Positions 35,465 through 43,141 of a DNA stretch of 64,000 nucleotides are shown here, in pieces. Made by a program: the position numbers and the translations under genes. Source of the DNA: an uncultured Bacteroides sp. Its GTDB lineage: Bacteria; Bacteroidota; Bacteroidia; Bacteroidales; Bacteroidaceae. Under the pieces are notes generated by a model. The model was not told the origin of the DNA and searched no databases. It saw only the letters and a list, made by a program, of their open reading frames with translations. The DNA lies in the NCBI GenBank assembly GCA_937890825.1, contig CALADS010000068.1, positions 124,001-188,000 on the forward strand. Direction: 5' to 3'. Position 1 is the first letter of the stretch. The number at the start of each line of letters is the position of its first letter.

Positions 35465-35971
35465 TCACTCAGTAGGCTTGTTTCGTAATAATGCGGATAT
35501 ATCTGTAAATTCAGCTATGACTTCTTTGTACCGAGGATGGTCATTTTTTATAATCAGAGTGGCACTATTATACACACCTTCTTCATCTTTTAAAGAAGTT
35601 GTTATACTAGTAAAATCTTGTGCGTATTCAAAAGATGTAAACCAAGCATGAAATAATCTGCTTCTAGCTACTTGTTTTCCATCACCTGTTTCGCAAATAT
35701 ATAAAAGCGAGGCTTGGTTTTGTAGAAAGAATTCATAGATAATGGCAAGGATTGTTTTTTGTACGTTTATATCGCGTGGTGACTGTTTGTTATCTGCATT
35801 ACTTATAGAAAGTTGGTAAGAATCTGATACGGTTAGTATGTCATCTTTCATAAAGTCAATAGCAATTTGTACCCCGTAACAACTCATAAAAATGTAGTAT
35901 CCGCTTGCTGAGTCTTGATATACATGATAGGGAGTGACTGAATTGATGTGTTGTAAATTCAGTGGTTTCAT
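35465..35971 (-). CDS. Uncharacterised 168-residue protein (possibly DUF6169-like)
   Basis: I do not recognise this with certainty. The 168-residue soluble protein opens with a beta-type region (YHVYQDSASGYYIFMSCYGV). It resembles a small Bacteroides family that I associate with DUF6169, from memory only. No membrane segment, signal or catalytic motif is seen. Its start overlaps the stop of the upstream 76-residue gene by 4 bp (ATGA), so the two are translationally coupled. Both genes are visibly richer in A and T than the chondroitin genes around them, which suggests separate acquisition. The coupled small-basic plus larger layout could fit a toxin-antitoxin or phage-response pair, but nothing in the sequence proves that. 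Confidence 0.6.
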   Translation of the reverse strand: MKPLNLQHINSVTPYHVYQDSASGYYIFMSCYGVQIAIDFMKDDILTVSDSYQLSISNADNKQSPRDINVQKTILAIIYEFFLQNQASLLYICETGDGKQVARSRLFHAWFTSFEYAQDFTSITTSLKDEEGVYNSATLIIKNDHPRYKEVIAEFTDISALLRNKPTE

Positions 35972-36198
35972 AGAGAGTAGATGTTTTGGGGCTCTTTCCC
36001 GGTTTTTTCTTTGTAGATTTCTTTCAGACGCTTTTCCATCTCGGCTATTCTCTCTTGTTTTTTCTTTTTAGATGCTTGAATTTTTTTCAATAAATCTTCT
36101 CTTGTGTAGCTAGGTGTATGCATAAAACTTTTTTTTGGTACAAAAGCAAAAGTATCGACTAATATTGAAATATGCAATAATTTTTTCTTTTTCTTCAT
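35968..36198 (-). CDS. Small Lys-rich protein coupled to the 168-residue gene
   Basis: The 76-residue protein is very basic, beginning MKKKKKLLH. Its second half (about 33-70) is a long charged helix that could form a coiled coil (ARG/LYS/GLU pattern around KKKKQERIAEMEKRLKEIY). It could bind nucleic acid or the partner protein. It starts only 17 bp beyond the terminator stem after susD, with no -7 box seen. Expression would need read-through or an unusual promoter. Its stop overlaps the next start. Confidence 0.6.
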   Translation of the reverse strand: MKKKKKLLHISILVDTFAFVPKKSFMHTPSYTREDLLKKIQASKKKKQERIAEMEKRLKEIYKEKTGKEPQNIYSL

Positions 36199-36207
36199 AT
36201 AATAATT

Positions 36208-36251
36208 TAAAAAAGATTTACCCCTGCCACAGATAACTGTAACAGGGGTAA
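36208..36251 (-). terminator. Intrinsic terminator after susD
   Basis: Nine-bp arms (36218-36226 and 36243-36251), with a second inner stem (ACAG/CTGT), are followed leftward by a six-T run. It ends the susC-susD transcript, though some read-through would be needed to reach the cassette. Confidence 0.75.
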
Positions 36252-36343
36252 TTTTCTCACAAAGAGAGTTTTAATACATCTTCTTTGATTATTATATGCC
36301 TTTTCCTTACGGTTATAGCCAATCTAACTGTTGTTTCACACTA

Positions 36344-37966
36344 TTATTTCCAGAATTTATTCTGTTCCAATTTAGTATTTACATCCAACTCGGTAGTAGG
36401 AATGGGCAGGAACTGATGCTTGTCACTGGTGTTCTTGGCATAGATTTCTGCACCGGTATAGCTGCCTCCTGTAGGCCATTGGCCGGGCTTGCTTCCCTTG
36501 TTGGTTGTTTTTTCACCCAGTTTGTTGTGAATGGCATCCACGTAGATACCCCAACGAATCAAGTCGTATTTGCGCAGTGACTCAAAGCACAATTCGCGGG
36601 CACGCTCATCGCGTACAGCCTGTTGGAATTCCTGATGTCCTAATCCTTCTTCCAAATCACCGATACCGGCACGTTGGCGCACCTTGTTGATTGCTTCATA
36701 AGCCAACGGAGTAGGACCTTCGTGGGCCTCATTCTCGGCTTCTGCCAGCATCAGCAACACATCGGCATAGCGCAGGATGGGATAGTTTTCCGGGGTATAG
36801 CTCTTCTGTTTGTTTTTGGAAGTTTCCCACTCACGGCGGAATTTACCGCAAGAACGCTGTACCTTTTGTTTTTCTGTCCAATTCTTTTTATTGCCGTTCT
36901 CATCTATTTGGTAAGGAGCGATGGTCAATCCCAGACGCTTGTCGTTCGGGTTCTTTTCAAAAAGATCCCATAAGATGAGTGTAGGGGCAAAGAAACCGTA
37001 GCCGTAGCCCAGACCGTCGGTGCGTCCATCTTTTTGGATGTTTCCGATGATACCGCCGATTTTTCCATCTGTATAGTTGTTCTGTCCGTCTGCCTCACGG
37101 TTCCCGATGAATTCAGCTTCCCAGATAGATTCGTTAAACTCTGTATCATACTTGTCGGCTGCCAAGTTTTTCCAAAGGGCATACACGTCACCATTCAAGT
37201 CATGCTTGCCAGACTTCTTCACCTCATTGGCCCAATAGGCTGCTTTTTTATAAGCGGCCTTGCCGCCTTCTCCAAACTTTCCTGCCTGCCACAAGTAGAC
37301 GCGTGCTAAAATTCCCATGACTGTGGTCTTTTTCACATGAGAGGGTGATTTGTCATATTTCATGTCATCCACCATATTCACACATTCTTCCATTTCGCCG
37401 ATAATCCAGGCCAAGGCATCTTTATGTGGGGTAGCTGCCATCGGTGAGTTGTTTACATCGGCAAAGGATGTTTTGCGCAGGGGCACTTCGTACCAGCCTT
37501 GAACCAATAAGAAATGGTAGTAAGCCCGTAAGAATTTGGCTTCGCCTTTGATGCGCTGTTTTACGGTGTCATCCATATCTGCATTGTCCACGTTTTCTAT
37601 CAGCATATTGGCATTGTTGATACCCTTGTACAATTCCTCCCAAGTCTGGAAGATGTGCTTGTTACTGGGGTTGTGGTCGTTGCCGTAGACATTTCCGGCC
37701 AATGCACCCGGATTACGTTGATAGTAGCTCAAATCATCAATGTTGGAGATAAGGCAGGAATAATTAGCTCCATATACCCATTCCCGCACCAGTGACCAGT
37801 AAACACCTGCCAATGCAGAGGTGCATTCGCTTTCATTCTTATAGAATGTTTCCGGTGCCGTAAAGTCATAAGGAGTAGTCTCTAAAAAGTCTTCGCACGA
37901 GCTGATGGTTACAGTTGCTGCCAAAGCCAGTGCCGAGAAGCGTATTTTGTTGAATATCTTTTTCAT
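36344..37966 (-). CDS. SusD/RagB-type surface glycan-binding lipoprotein
   Basis: The 540-residue protein has a lipoprotein signal (ISSC, Cys24) and the SusD fold with N-terminal TPR-like helices (ECTSALAGVYWSL and AKFLRAYYHFLLVQGW). The C-terminal part has the usual RDERARELCFESLRKYDLIRWG and ends near ELDVNTKLEQNKFW. It caps the SusC barrel on the cell surface and captures sugar chains, here presumably chondroitin or dermatan sulfate oligosaccharides. It lies 24 bp after susC. Confidence 0.95.
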   Translation of the reverse strand: MKKIFNKIRFSALALAATVTISSCEDFLETTPYDFTAPETFYKNESECTSALAGVYWSLVREWVYGANYSCLISNIDDLSYYQRNPGALAGNVYGNDHNPSNKHIFQTWEELYKGINNANMLIENVDNADMDDTVKQRIKGEAKFLRAYYHFLLVQGWYEVPLRKTSFADVNNSPMAATPHKDALAWIIGEMEECVNMVDDMKYDKSPSHVKKTTVMGILARVYLWQAGKFGEGGKAAYKKAAYWANEVKKSGKHDLNGDVYALWKNLAADKYDTEFNESIWEAEFIGNREADGQNNYTDGKIGGIIGNIQKDGRTDGLGYGYGFFAPTLILWDLFEKNPNDKRLGLTIAPYQIDENGNKKNWTEKQKVQRSCGKFRREWETSKNKQKSYTPENYPILRYADVLLMLAEAENEAHEGPTPLAYEAINKVRQRAGIGDLEEGLGHQEFQQAVRDERARELCFESLRKYDLIRWGIYVDAIHNKLGEKTTNKGSKPGQWPTGGSYTGAEIYAKNTSDKHQFLPIPTTELDVNTKLEQNKFWK

Positions 37967-37990
37967 ACTTGTTCTTTACTTGATGTTAGA

Positions 37991-40900
37991 TTAGAATGTT
38001 ACGTTTAAACCTACAGAGAAGTTGAATGAACGCGGATAGGCTGACCAGTCGAATCCAGGATTCAGTACACCTGAGCGAGTAGATACTTCGGGGTCGCTGC
38101 CGGAATAGCCGGTAATAGTGGCTATGTTTTCGGCAGAAACATAGAGGCGTGCATTGCTGATGTGCAGCGGTTGCAGCAGTTTCTTGTCAAAGTTGTAGCC
38201 CAATGTGATGTTCTTCAACTTCAAGAATGAACCGTCTTCTACATAGAGGCTGCTGTATTCTTTAGAGCCGTTAGCGCGTGCGCGAGGCATATCGCTGGTG
38301 GGATTGTCGAATGTCCAACGATTCACGTATGAAGCAAACATATTGGTGTTCTGCTTGCTGGCCGGATTTTCGAATACCATGCGGTTAGCGTTCAGAATAT
38401 CGTTTCCATAGCTCCATTGGAGGAAGATGTTCAAATCGAAATTCTTGTAAGTAAAGTTATTGGTGAAACCGCCGGTATGTTTGGGTTGTCCGTTACCGAT
38501 AGCTGTCTTGTCCTCATCGTTGATTACGTTGTCATCGTTCAGATTACGGTATTTGGGGTCACCCGGCTGTGTATTTCCGCTATAATAGGGGATACCTTTC
38601 TTCAAGGTATATATTTTGTTGCCCTTACCGTCGGTTGTCACGTCAAATTCGTCAAGTTTGTAGGTACCTTCGTAGATGAAACCATACATCTGTCCGGCAG
38701 ATTCACCCACCTTGCTGATGTAAGCAGGCATCTGTTTGTAGTGGTTATCCCAATTTACTTCAGTACGCAAGGCATCCTGACCAGAGTTCAGTGAAATGAT
38801 TTCATTGTTGTTGAATGCAATGTTGAAACTGGAATTCCAAGTAAAGTTCTTGGTCTTGATGTTGGTAGATTCGATGGTCAACTCAAAACCTTTGTTGCGC
38901 AGTTTACCTACGTTAAGCTGTGCGGTAGAGAAACCAGAGCTGGCAGCAATCTTGGCATCAAGCAGCAAGTCTTTGGTAGTCTTGATGTAGTAGTCCATGT
39001 TCACATTCAAGCGACCATCCAAGAATCCCAAGTCCAAACCGAAGTCGTATTGTTCGGTAGTTTCCCATTTCAATTTGGGATTAGGCATCTTTGACAAAGA
39101 GTAACCCTGTGTATATTCACCGTCCCAAGGATATTGGTAAAAATTAGTATTAGTAACTAGTTGAGCCATGTAGTCATAGTTGCCGATACGGTTATTACCG
39201 GTCTGACCATAGCTCACACGCAATTTACCGTTTGACAGCCAAGGAAGTGCTTCTTCGATGAACTTTTCACGCTGGAACGCCCAAGCCAATGAACCTGAAG
39301 GGAAGTAACCCCATTGGTTGCCCTTGGCAAACTTGGAAGAAGCGTCTGCACGCATGGTAGCAGTTACATAATAGCGTGATTTGTAGTTATAATTGATACG
39401 TCCGAAGTAAGACATAGAGGTGTTTTCACCTTTAGAAGAAGTTACGGTTGGGGTGGCACCTTTGTCCAGACCAGCCATACCATATGATTCGTTGCTAATC
39501 TTGTCTGTCTTGATAGAGTGGATATAGTCTGTATTCTTCTGGAAAGAAAGACCTATCAAAGCATCTACCGTATGGCTTTTCTTTGAAAATTTATACGACA
39601 GTGTGTTTTCGTTCAGGTAGCTGCGGTGTTCTGATTGATAGAAGTAAGCATTGATACCTCTACTTTGGGTGTTTTTAGGATGGCTGTTACCTGTACGTGT
39701 CTGTGAGCCGTTGAACTCTTCGCTCTTGTAGTCGCGGCTACTGTAACCGGCAGAAACTTTCAATTTCAGCCCCTTGATAAATTCATATTGGGCACTGGCA
39801 TTGAATTGGAAATTGTTGTTCGTCTTGTGGCGATATTCATTACGAGCTGAAAGCACCGGGTTGAAGCGGTAGTCTTCACTCATGTTCACACCTTCGTCAT
39901 ACATTTGGTTTAGCAGGTCAGAGCCTGTAGGTGATACCGGACGGAACGACCATACACTATACATATAAGCAGTAGACATTGAAGTGGTGCCGGTAGAGGG
40001 GTTCGGACCATCCTGTACGGTGCTGGCATAGTTGGCTGTCATATCCACTTTCAACTTCTTTGTGATGTTCTGGCTCATGTTAAAGCGTCCCTGGTATTTC
40101 TTGAATCCAGAGTTGATGATGACACCTTGCTGGTCGTTGTACGAGAGTGAAGCATTGTACTTCAAATCTTCTGTACCTCCGGTCAGGCCGATGTGGTGGT
40201 TGTGTGTCAACGCTGTACGGTAGATATAATCCTGCCAGTCATACTGCTTGGCATTGCGATAAGCGTCGATGTTAGGATATAGTTCTGTGATATAGTCTTC
40301 TTCAAACTCTTCTTGGTCGGGCATGATTTCCTGCTGCAAGGCGATAAAGTCGTAGGCACCCATGATTTCGGGGGTGTTTTTCACTTTTCCTACAGTGAAG
40401 CTTCCGCTGTAAGTCAGTGTCGGCTTGCCGGATTTACCTTTCTTGGTAGTTACAATCACTACACCGTTGGCACCGCGGGCACCATAGATGGCAGTAGCAG
40501 AAGCGTCCTTCAAGATGTCGATAGATTCGATGTCGTTCGGACTGAGGTTTCCCAAGCCGGAAGTTTCAGAGGGGAATCCGTCGATTACATACAGCGGAGC
40601 GGTGCTACCTGTCAAAGAGCCGGCACCACGGATGGTAATGCTGTAGTTGTCGCCCAGACTACCGTCGCCAGATGATACCTGTACACCAGCGATACGTCCA
40701 CCCAGACTTTCGGTAATGTTGCTTACCGGAGTTTTTACCAAGTCTTTCATGTTGGCAGAACCGATGGCGCCGGTTAAATCCGCCTTTTTCACGTCACCGT
40801 AACCTACAGCTACTACTACGACTTCTTGCAGTTGTTGTGCATCTTCTTTCAGATCGATGGTAAAAGTAGTTTGCCCTTTTACAGGGATTTCTTGTGTTTG

Positions 40901-41143
40901 ATAGCCAACGAAGGACACTACGAGTGTACCTTTGGCAGAAACATTAGATAAAGTGAATTTACCGTCTAAATCCGTGATGCAACCATTGGTGGTCCCCTTT
41001 ACGAGTACGGATGCTCCAATTACAGGACCAAAGTTGTCATTGACGGTACCTGTTACTGTTATATCCTGTGCTTTTGCCTGAAGGGCAAAAATCATAGAAA
41101 ACAGCATGATACTTAATACTTTCAAAAGATTTTCTTTCTTCAT
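37991..41143 (-). CDS. SusC/RagA-type TonB-dependent outer-membrane transporter
   Basis: The 1050-residue protein has a signal peptide (cleavage after AKAQ, about residue 25) and a carboxypeptidase-D-like domain (about 28-110). A TonB-box region (EVVVVAVGYG), a plug domain (about 120-240) and a 22-strand barrel to the end follow. It should import sulfated glycosaminoglycan oligosaccharides with TonB energy. A -7 box (41211-41218) and a two-part operator (41251-41276) lie upstream. SusD follows. The transcript may also include an upstream short RNA unit from 41416. Confidence 0.96.
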   Translation of the reverse strand: MKKENLLKVLSIMLFSMIFALQAKAQDITVTGTVNDNFGPVIGASVLVKGTTNGCITDLDGKFTLSNVSAKGTLVVSFVGYQTQEIPVKGQTTFTIDLKEDAQQLQEVVVVAVGYGDVKKADLTGAIGSANMKDLVKTPVSNITESLGGRIAGVQVSSGDGSLGDNYSITIRGAGSLTGSTAPLYVIDGFPSETSGLGNLSPNDIESIDILKDASATAIYGARGANGVVIVTTKKGKSGKPTLTYSGSFTVGKVKNTPEIMGAYDFIALQQEIMPDQEEFEEDYITELYPNIDAYRNAKQYDWQDYIYRTALTHNHHIGLTGGTEDLKYNASLSYNDQQGVIINSGFKKYQGRFNMSQNITKKLKVDMTANYASTVQDGPNPSTGTTSMSTAYMYSVWSFRPVSPTGSDLLNQMYDEGVNMSEDYRFNPVLSARNEYRHKTNNNFQFNASAQYEFIKGLKLKVSAGYSSRDYKSEEFNGSQTRTGNSHPKNTQSRGINAYFYQSEHRSYLNENTLSYKFSKKSHTVDALIGLSFQKNTDYIHSIKTDKISNESYGMAGLDKGATPTVTSSKGENTSMSYFGRINYNYKSRYYVTATMRADASSKFAKGNQWGYFPSGSLAWAFQREKFIEEALPWLSNGKLRVSYGQTGNNRIGNYDYMAQLVTNTNFYQYPWDGEYTQGYSLSKMPNPKLKWETTEQYDFGLDLGFLDGRLNVNMDYYIKTTKDLLLDAKIAASSGFSTAQLNVGKLRNKGFELTIESTNIKTKNFTWNSSFNIAFNNNEIISLNSGQDALRTEVNWDNHYKQMPAYISKVGESAGQMYGFIYEGTYKLDEFDVTTDGKGNKIYTLKKGIPYYSGNTQPGDPKYRNLNDDNVINDEDKTAIGNGQPKHTGGFTNNFTYKNFDLNIFLQWSYGNDILNANRMVFENPASKQNTNMFASYVNRWTFDNPTSDMPRARANGSKEYSSLYVEDGSFLKLKNITLGYNFDKKLLQPLHISNARLYVSAENIATITGYSGSDPEVSTRSGVLNPGFDWSAYPRSFNFSVGLNVTF

Positions 41144-41210
41144 AAATATTAAAATCTGTTGGTTAATAAAAAATAGGTTGTTTACGCTTGTTATAATCAG
41201 TTATCAACTG

Positions 41211-41276
41211 CAAAAATAGGGCTTTTGTATGTAAATACAACTATCTTTTAGTTCATAAATGGTATAAATTTGTACA
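41211..41276 (-). promoter_or_regulatory. susC promoter with HTCS-type operator (site A)
   Basis: The -7 box is TATTTTTG (41211-41218). Counting upstream from it, GTTCATAAAT starts 33 bp away (41251) and GTACATCACT 54 bp away (41272), a 21-bp direct repeat. The same geometry occurs at the sulfatase promoter. No TTTG is seen at -33, as expected for an activator-dependent promoter. The C-terminal AraC domain of the 43142-47218 regulator is the likely binder. Confidence 0.65.
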
Positions 41277-41284
41277 TCACTCCT

Positions 41285-41408
41285 AAAGAAAGAGGGGAAG
41301 CCTCACGGTTTCCCCTCTTCTACGATTAAATTGATTAAGATCTATTGAAAATTTTAAGGTCAGAAGTTCTGTGTAGTCAGTTTATATTTTCAGTATGAGT
41401 CTATGTTT
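41285..41408 (-). ncRNA. Candidate locus-coregulated small RNA upstream of susC
   Basis: A -7 box TAACTTTG (41416-41423) is preceded by an operator like those of susC and the sulfatase gene (41455-41480). It faces no protein gene: the leftward transcript contains no ATG and ends after about 125 nt at a strong hairpin (arms near 41291-41299 and 41310-41318) with a T-rich tail. It would therefore be a short RNA induced with the locus. An alternative is a long attenuator-like leader of susC. Confidence 0.5.
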
Positions 41409-41415
41409 GATATCG

Positions 41416-41480
41416 CAAAGTTACAGGATTCACCTATACACGGACTCGGTTTTCGTCCGTAATAGGTGTAATTCTGTACA
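41416..41480 (-). promoter_or_regulatory. Orphan leftward promoter with operator (site C)
   Basis: TAACTTTG at 41416-41423 fits TAnnTTTG. GTCCGTAATA starts 32 bp upstream (41455) and GTACATTCGT 53 bp upstream (41476), again 21 bp apart. GTCCGT is also one arm of a hairpin (41431-41468) that probably ends the sulfatase transcript, so that half-site is less certain. Confidence 0.5.
41431..41468 (-). terminator. Hairpin just after the sulfatase gene
   Basis: CACCTAT pairs with ATAGGTG (41431-41437 and 41462-41468) and ACGGAC with GTCCGT inside. It lies 17 bp beyond the sulfatase stop. It has no strong T run, so termination may be partial. Confidence 0.5.
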
Positions 41481-41484
41481 TTCG

Positions 41485-43038
41485 TTACTTCTGTCCAGCG
41501 GCTTTAATATCTTTCAGCAAGCTGGATAGTTCTTGTACTACATCCGGATGCTGCTGGGCTATGTTGTGCTGCTCAGAAGGATCATTGGCTAGGTCATAAA
41601 GCTGCGGCATCGGGTCGTTGCCCATTTCTGTTTTGGTCCAATATTCCAAGGCAGGTTTGTTACTGGGCTCTATGTATTTCCAGTCACCCAAGATAAGTGA
41701 GAGGGTATTGTTCAGATTCTGTTGTACAATATAGGTCTTTTCTGTCGGTTGTTTACCCAAAAGTACATCCAGGCGATTACGGCTGTCGGGGGCTGAGCCG
41801 GCTGGTATTTCATGTTCCAGCAGGTTGGCCAGAGAAGCGTACACATCAATCATAGAGAAGGGGGATTGCTGCTTGCCGGGTTTGATGTTGGCCGGCCAGC
41901 GTACGATGAATGGTATGCGGGTACCTGCTTCAAAAGCACTGTATTTTCCGCCCCGGTAGTGGCGCATGGGCTTATGTCCGTTCAGCAGTTCGCGGGCCTG
42001 GTCTTGATAGCCGTCGTCAATCACCGGACCGTTGTCGCTGCAGAACACAAAGATAGTATTGTCGGCCAAGTTGAGGCTGTCTAGGGTATGCATGATTTCG
42101 CCTACAGTCCAATCGAGCTGTAGAATCACATCTCCGCGAGGTCCCAGTTTGCTTTTTCCGGCAAAGCGGGGATGAGCTACACGAGGCACGTGTACGTCTT
42201 GTGTACCCATGTATAAGAAGAACGGCTCATCTTTGTGTTCGCTAATGAAGGCCTTGGCTTTGTCGGTAATATTGTCTGCTATGTCTTCATCGTTCCAGAG
42301 AGCAGCTTTCCCGCCGGTCATCCATCCGATGCGGGGTATGCCGTTGACAATGGTATTGTTATGTCCCATGCTAGGCTTCATTTTCACCAGTTCGGGATTC
42401 TCTTCGCCTGTGGGCCAGTTACCTACTTTCTCTTTGTAGCTCACGGTGATGGGGTCGGCGGGATCCAGGCCTACTACTCGTCCGTTTTCTACAAACACGC
42501 AGGGCACGCGGTCTACTGTGGCCGGGATGATAAATTCGTAGTCGAAACCGATGTCTTGAGTATTGGGATGAATTTCTTTGTTGAAATTGGTACCGCCCTT
42601 AGGACCCAGTCCCAGGTGCCATTTGCCTACTACACCGGTGGCATAACCTTCTGCTTTGAACATATCAGCCATGGTAACGCAGGCGGTATCGATAATCAGT
42701 TCGGAATTTCCGGGGGCAATGCCGGTATTTTCCTGGCGCCAGGGGTACATGCCGGTGAGTAAGCCGAAACGAGACGGCGTACTGGTAGACGAAGTGGCAT
42801 AGGCATTAGTGAATTGTAACCCCTGACCAGCCAGGCGGTCCAGATTGGGGGTACTTATTTGTGTGGCACCATAACAACTTAGGTCTCCGATGCCGAGATC
42901 ATCAGAAATGAGATAAATTACATTAGGCTTTTCGCATCGGGGCACATCGGCTGTTTTCTGTTTGCTGCCGGCACCGCATCCGGATAGCAGAGCCGTTCCG
43001 GAGAGGAGGGAGATTAGATGAAAAGGAAAGTGTTTCAT
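41485..43038 (-). CDS. S1-family sulfatase lipoprotein (Ser-type)
   Basis: The 517-residue protein has a lipoprotein signal (LSGC, Cys21). The core begins with VIYLISDDLGIGD (metal Asp pair). The maturation motif STPSRFGLLTG places the catalytic Ser at residue 86, to be converted to formylglycine by an anSME encoded elsewhere. GVVGKWHLG and FCSDNGP are further S1 marks. Position between the regulator and susC matches the arrangement of known Bacteroides chondroitin sulfate loci, where the sulfatase removes 6-O-sulfate from GalNAc; that substrate is an inference. It has its own operator-bearing promoter. Confidence 0.92.
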   Translation of the reverse strand: MKHFPFHLISLLSGTALLSGCGAGSKQKTADVPRCEKPNVIYLISDDLGIGDLSCYGATQISTPNLDRLAGQGLQFTNAYATSSTSTPSRFGLLTGMYPWRQENTGIAPGNSELIIDTACVTMADMFKAEGYATGVVGKWHLGLGPKGGTNFNKEIHPNTQDIGFDYEFIIPATVDRVPCVFVENGRVVGLDPADPITVSYKEKVGNWPTGEENPELVKMKPSMGHNNTIVNGIPRIGWMTGGKAALWNDEDIADNITDKAKAFISEHKDEPFFLYMGTQDVHVPRVAHPRFAGKSKLGPRGDVILQLDWTVGEIMHTLDSLNLADNTIFVFCSDNGPVIDDGYQDQARELLNGHKPMRHYRGGKYSAFEAGTRIPFIVRWPANIKPGKQQSPFSMIDVYASLANLLEHEIPAGSAPDSRNRLDVLLGKQPTEKTYIVQQNLNNTLSLILGDWKYIEPSNKPALEYWTKTEMGNDPMPQLYDLANDPSEQHNIAQQHPDVVQELSSLLKDIKAAGQK

Positions 43039-43070
43039 ACTATAAATTCTATTATTCTAAATTGATAGAA

Positions 43071-43136
43071 CAAAAATAGCCCTTTATGTGGAAAATAAAG
43101 GGCTTGTAAAGTACGTAGAATGGGGAAAATTGTACA
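43071..43136 (-). promoter_or_regulatory. Sulfatase promoter with HTCS-type operator (site B)
   Basis: The -7 box TATTTTTG (43071-43078) is identical to that of susC. GTACGTAGAA starts 33 bp upstream (43111) and GTACACTTGC 54 bp upstream (43132), the same positions as at susC. A 9-bp stem (43079-43087 with 43095-43103) in the spacer is followed leftward by the T run of the -7 box itself. So the terminator of the regulator gene and the sulfatase -7 box overlap. Confidence 0.65.
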
Positions 43137-43141
43137 CTTGC

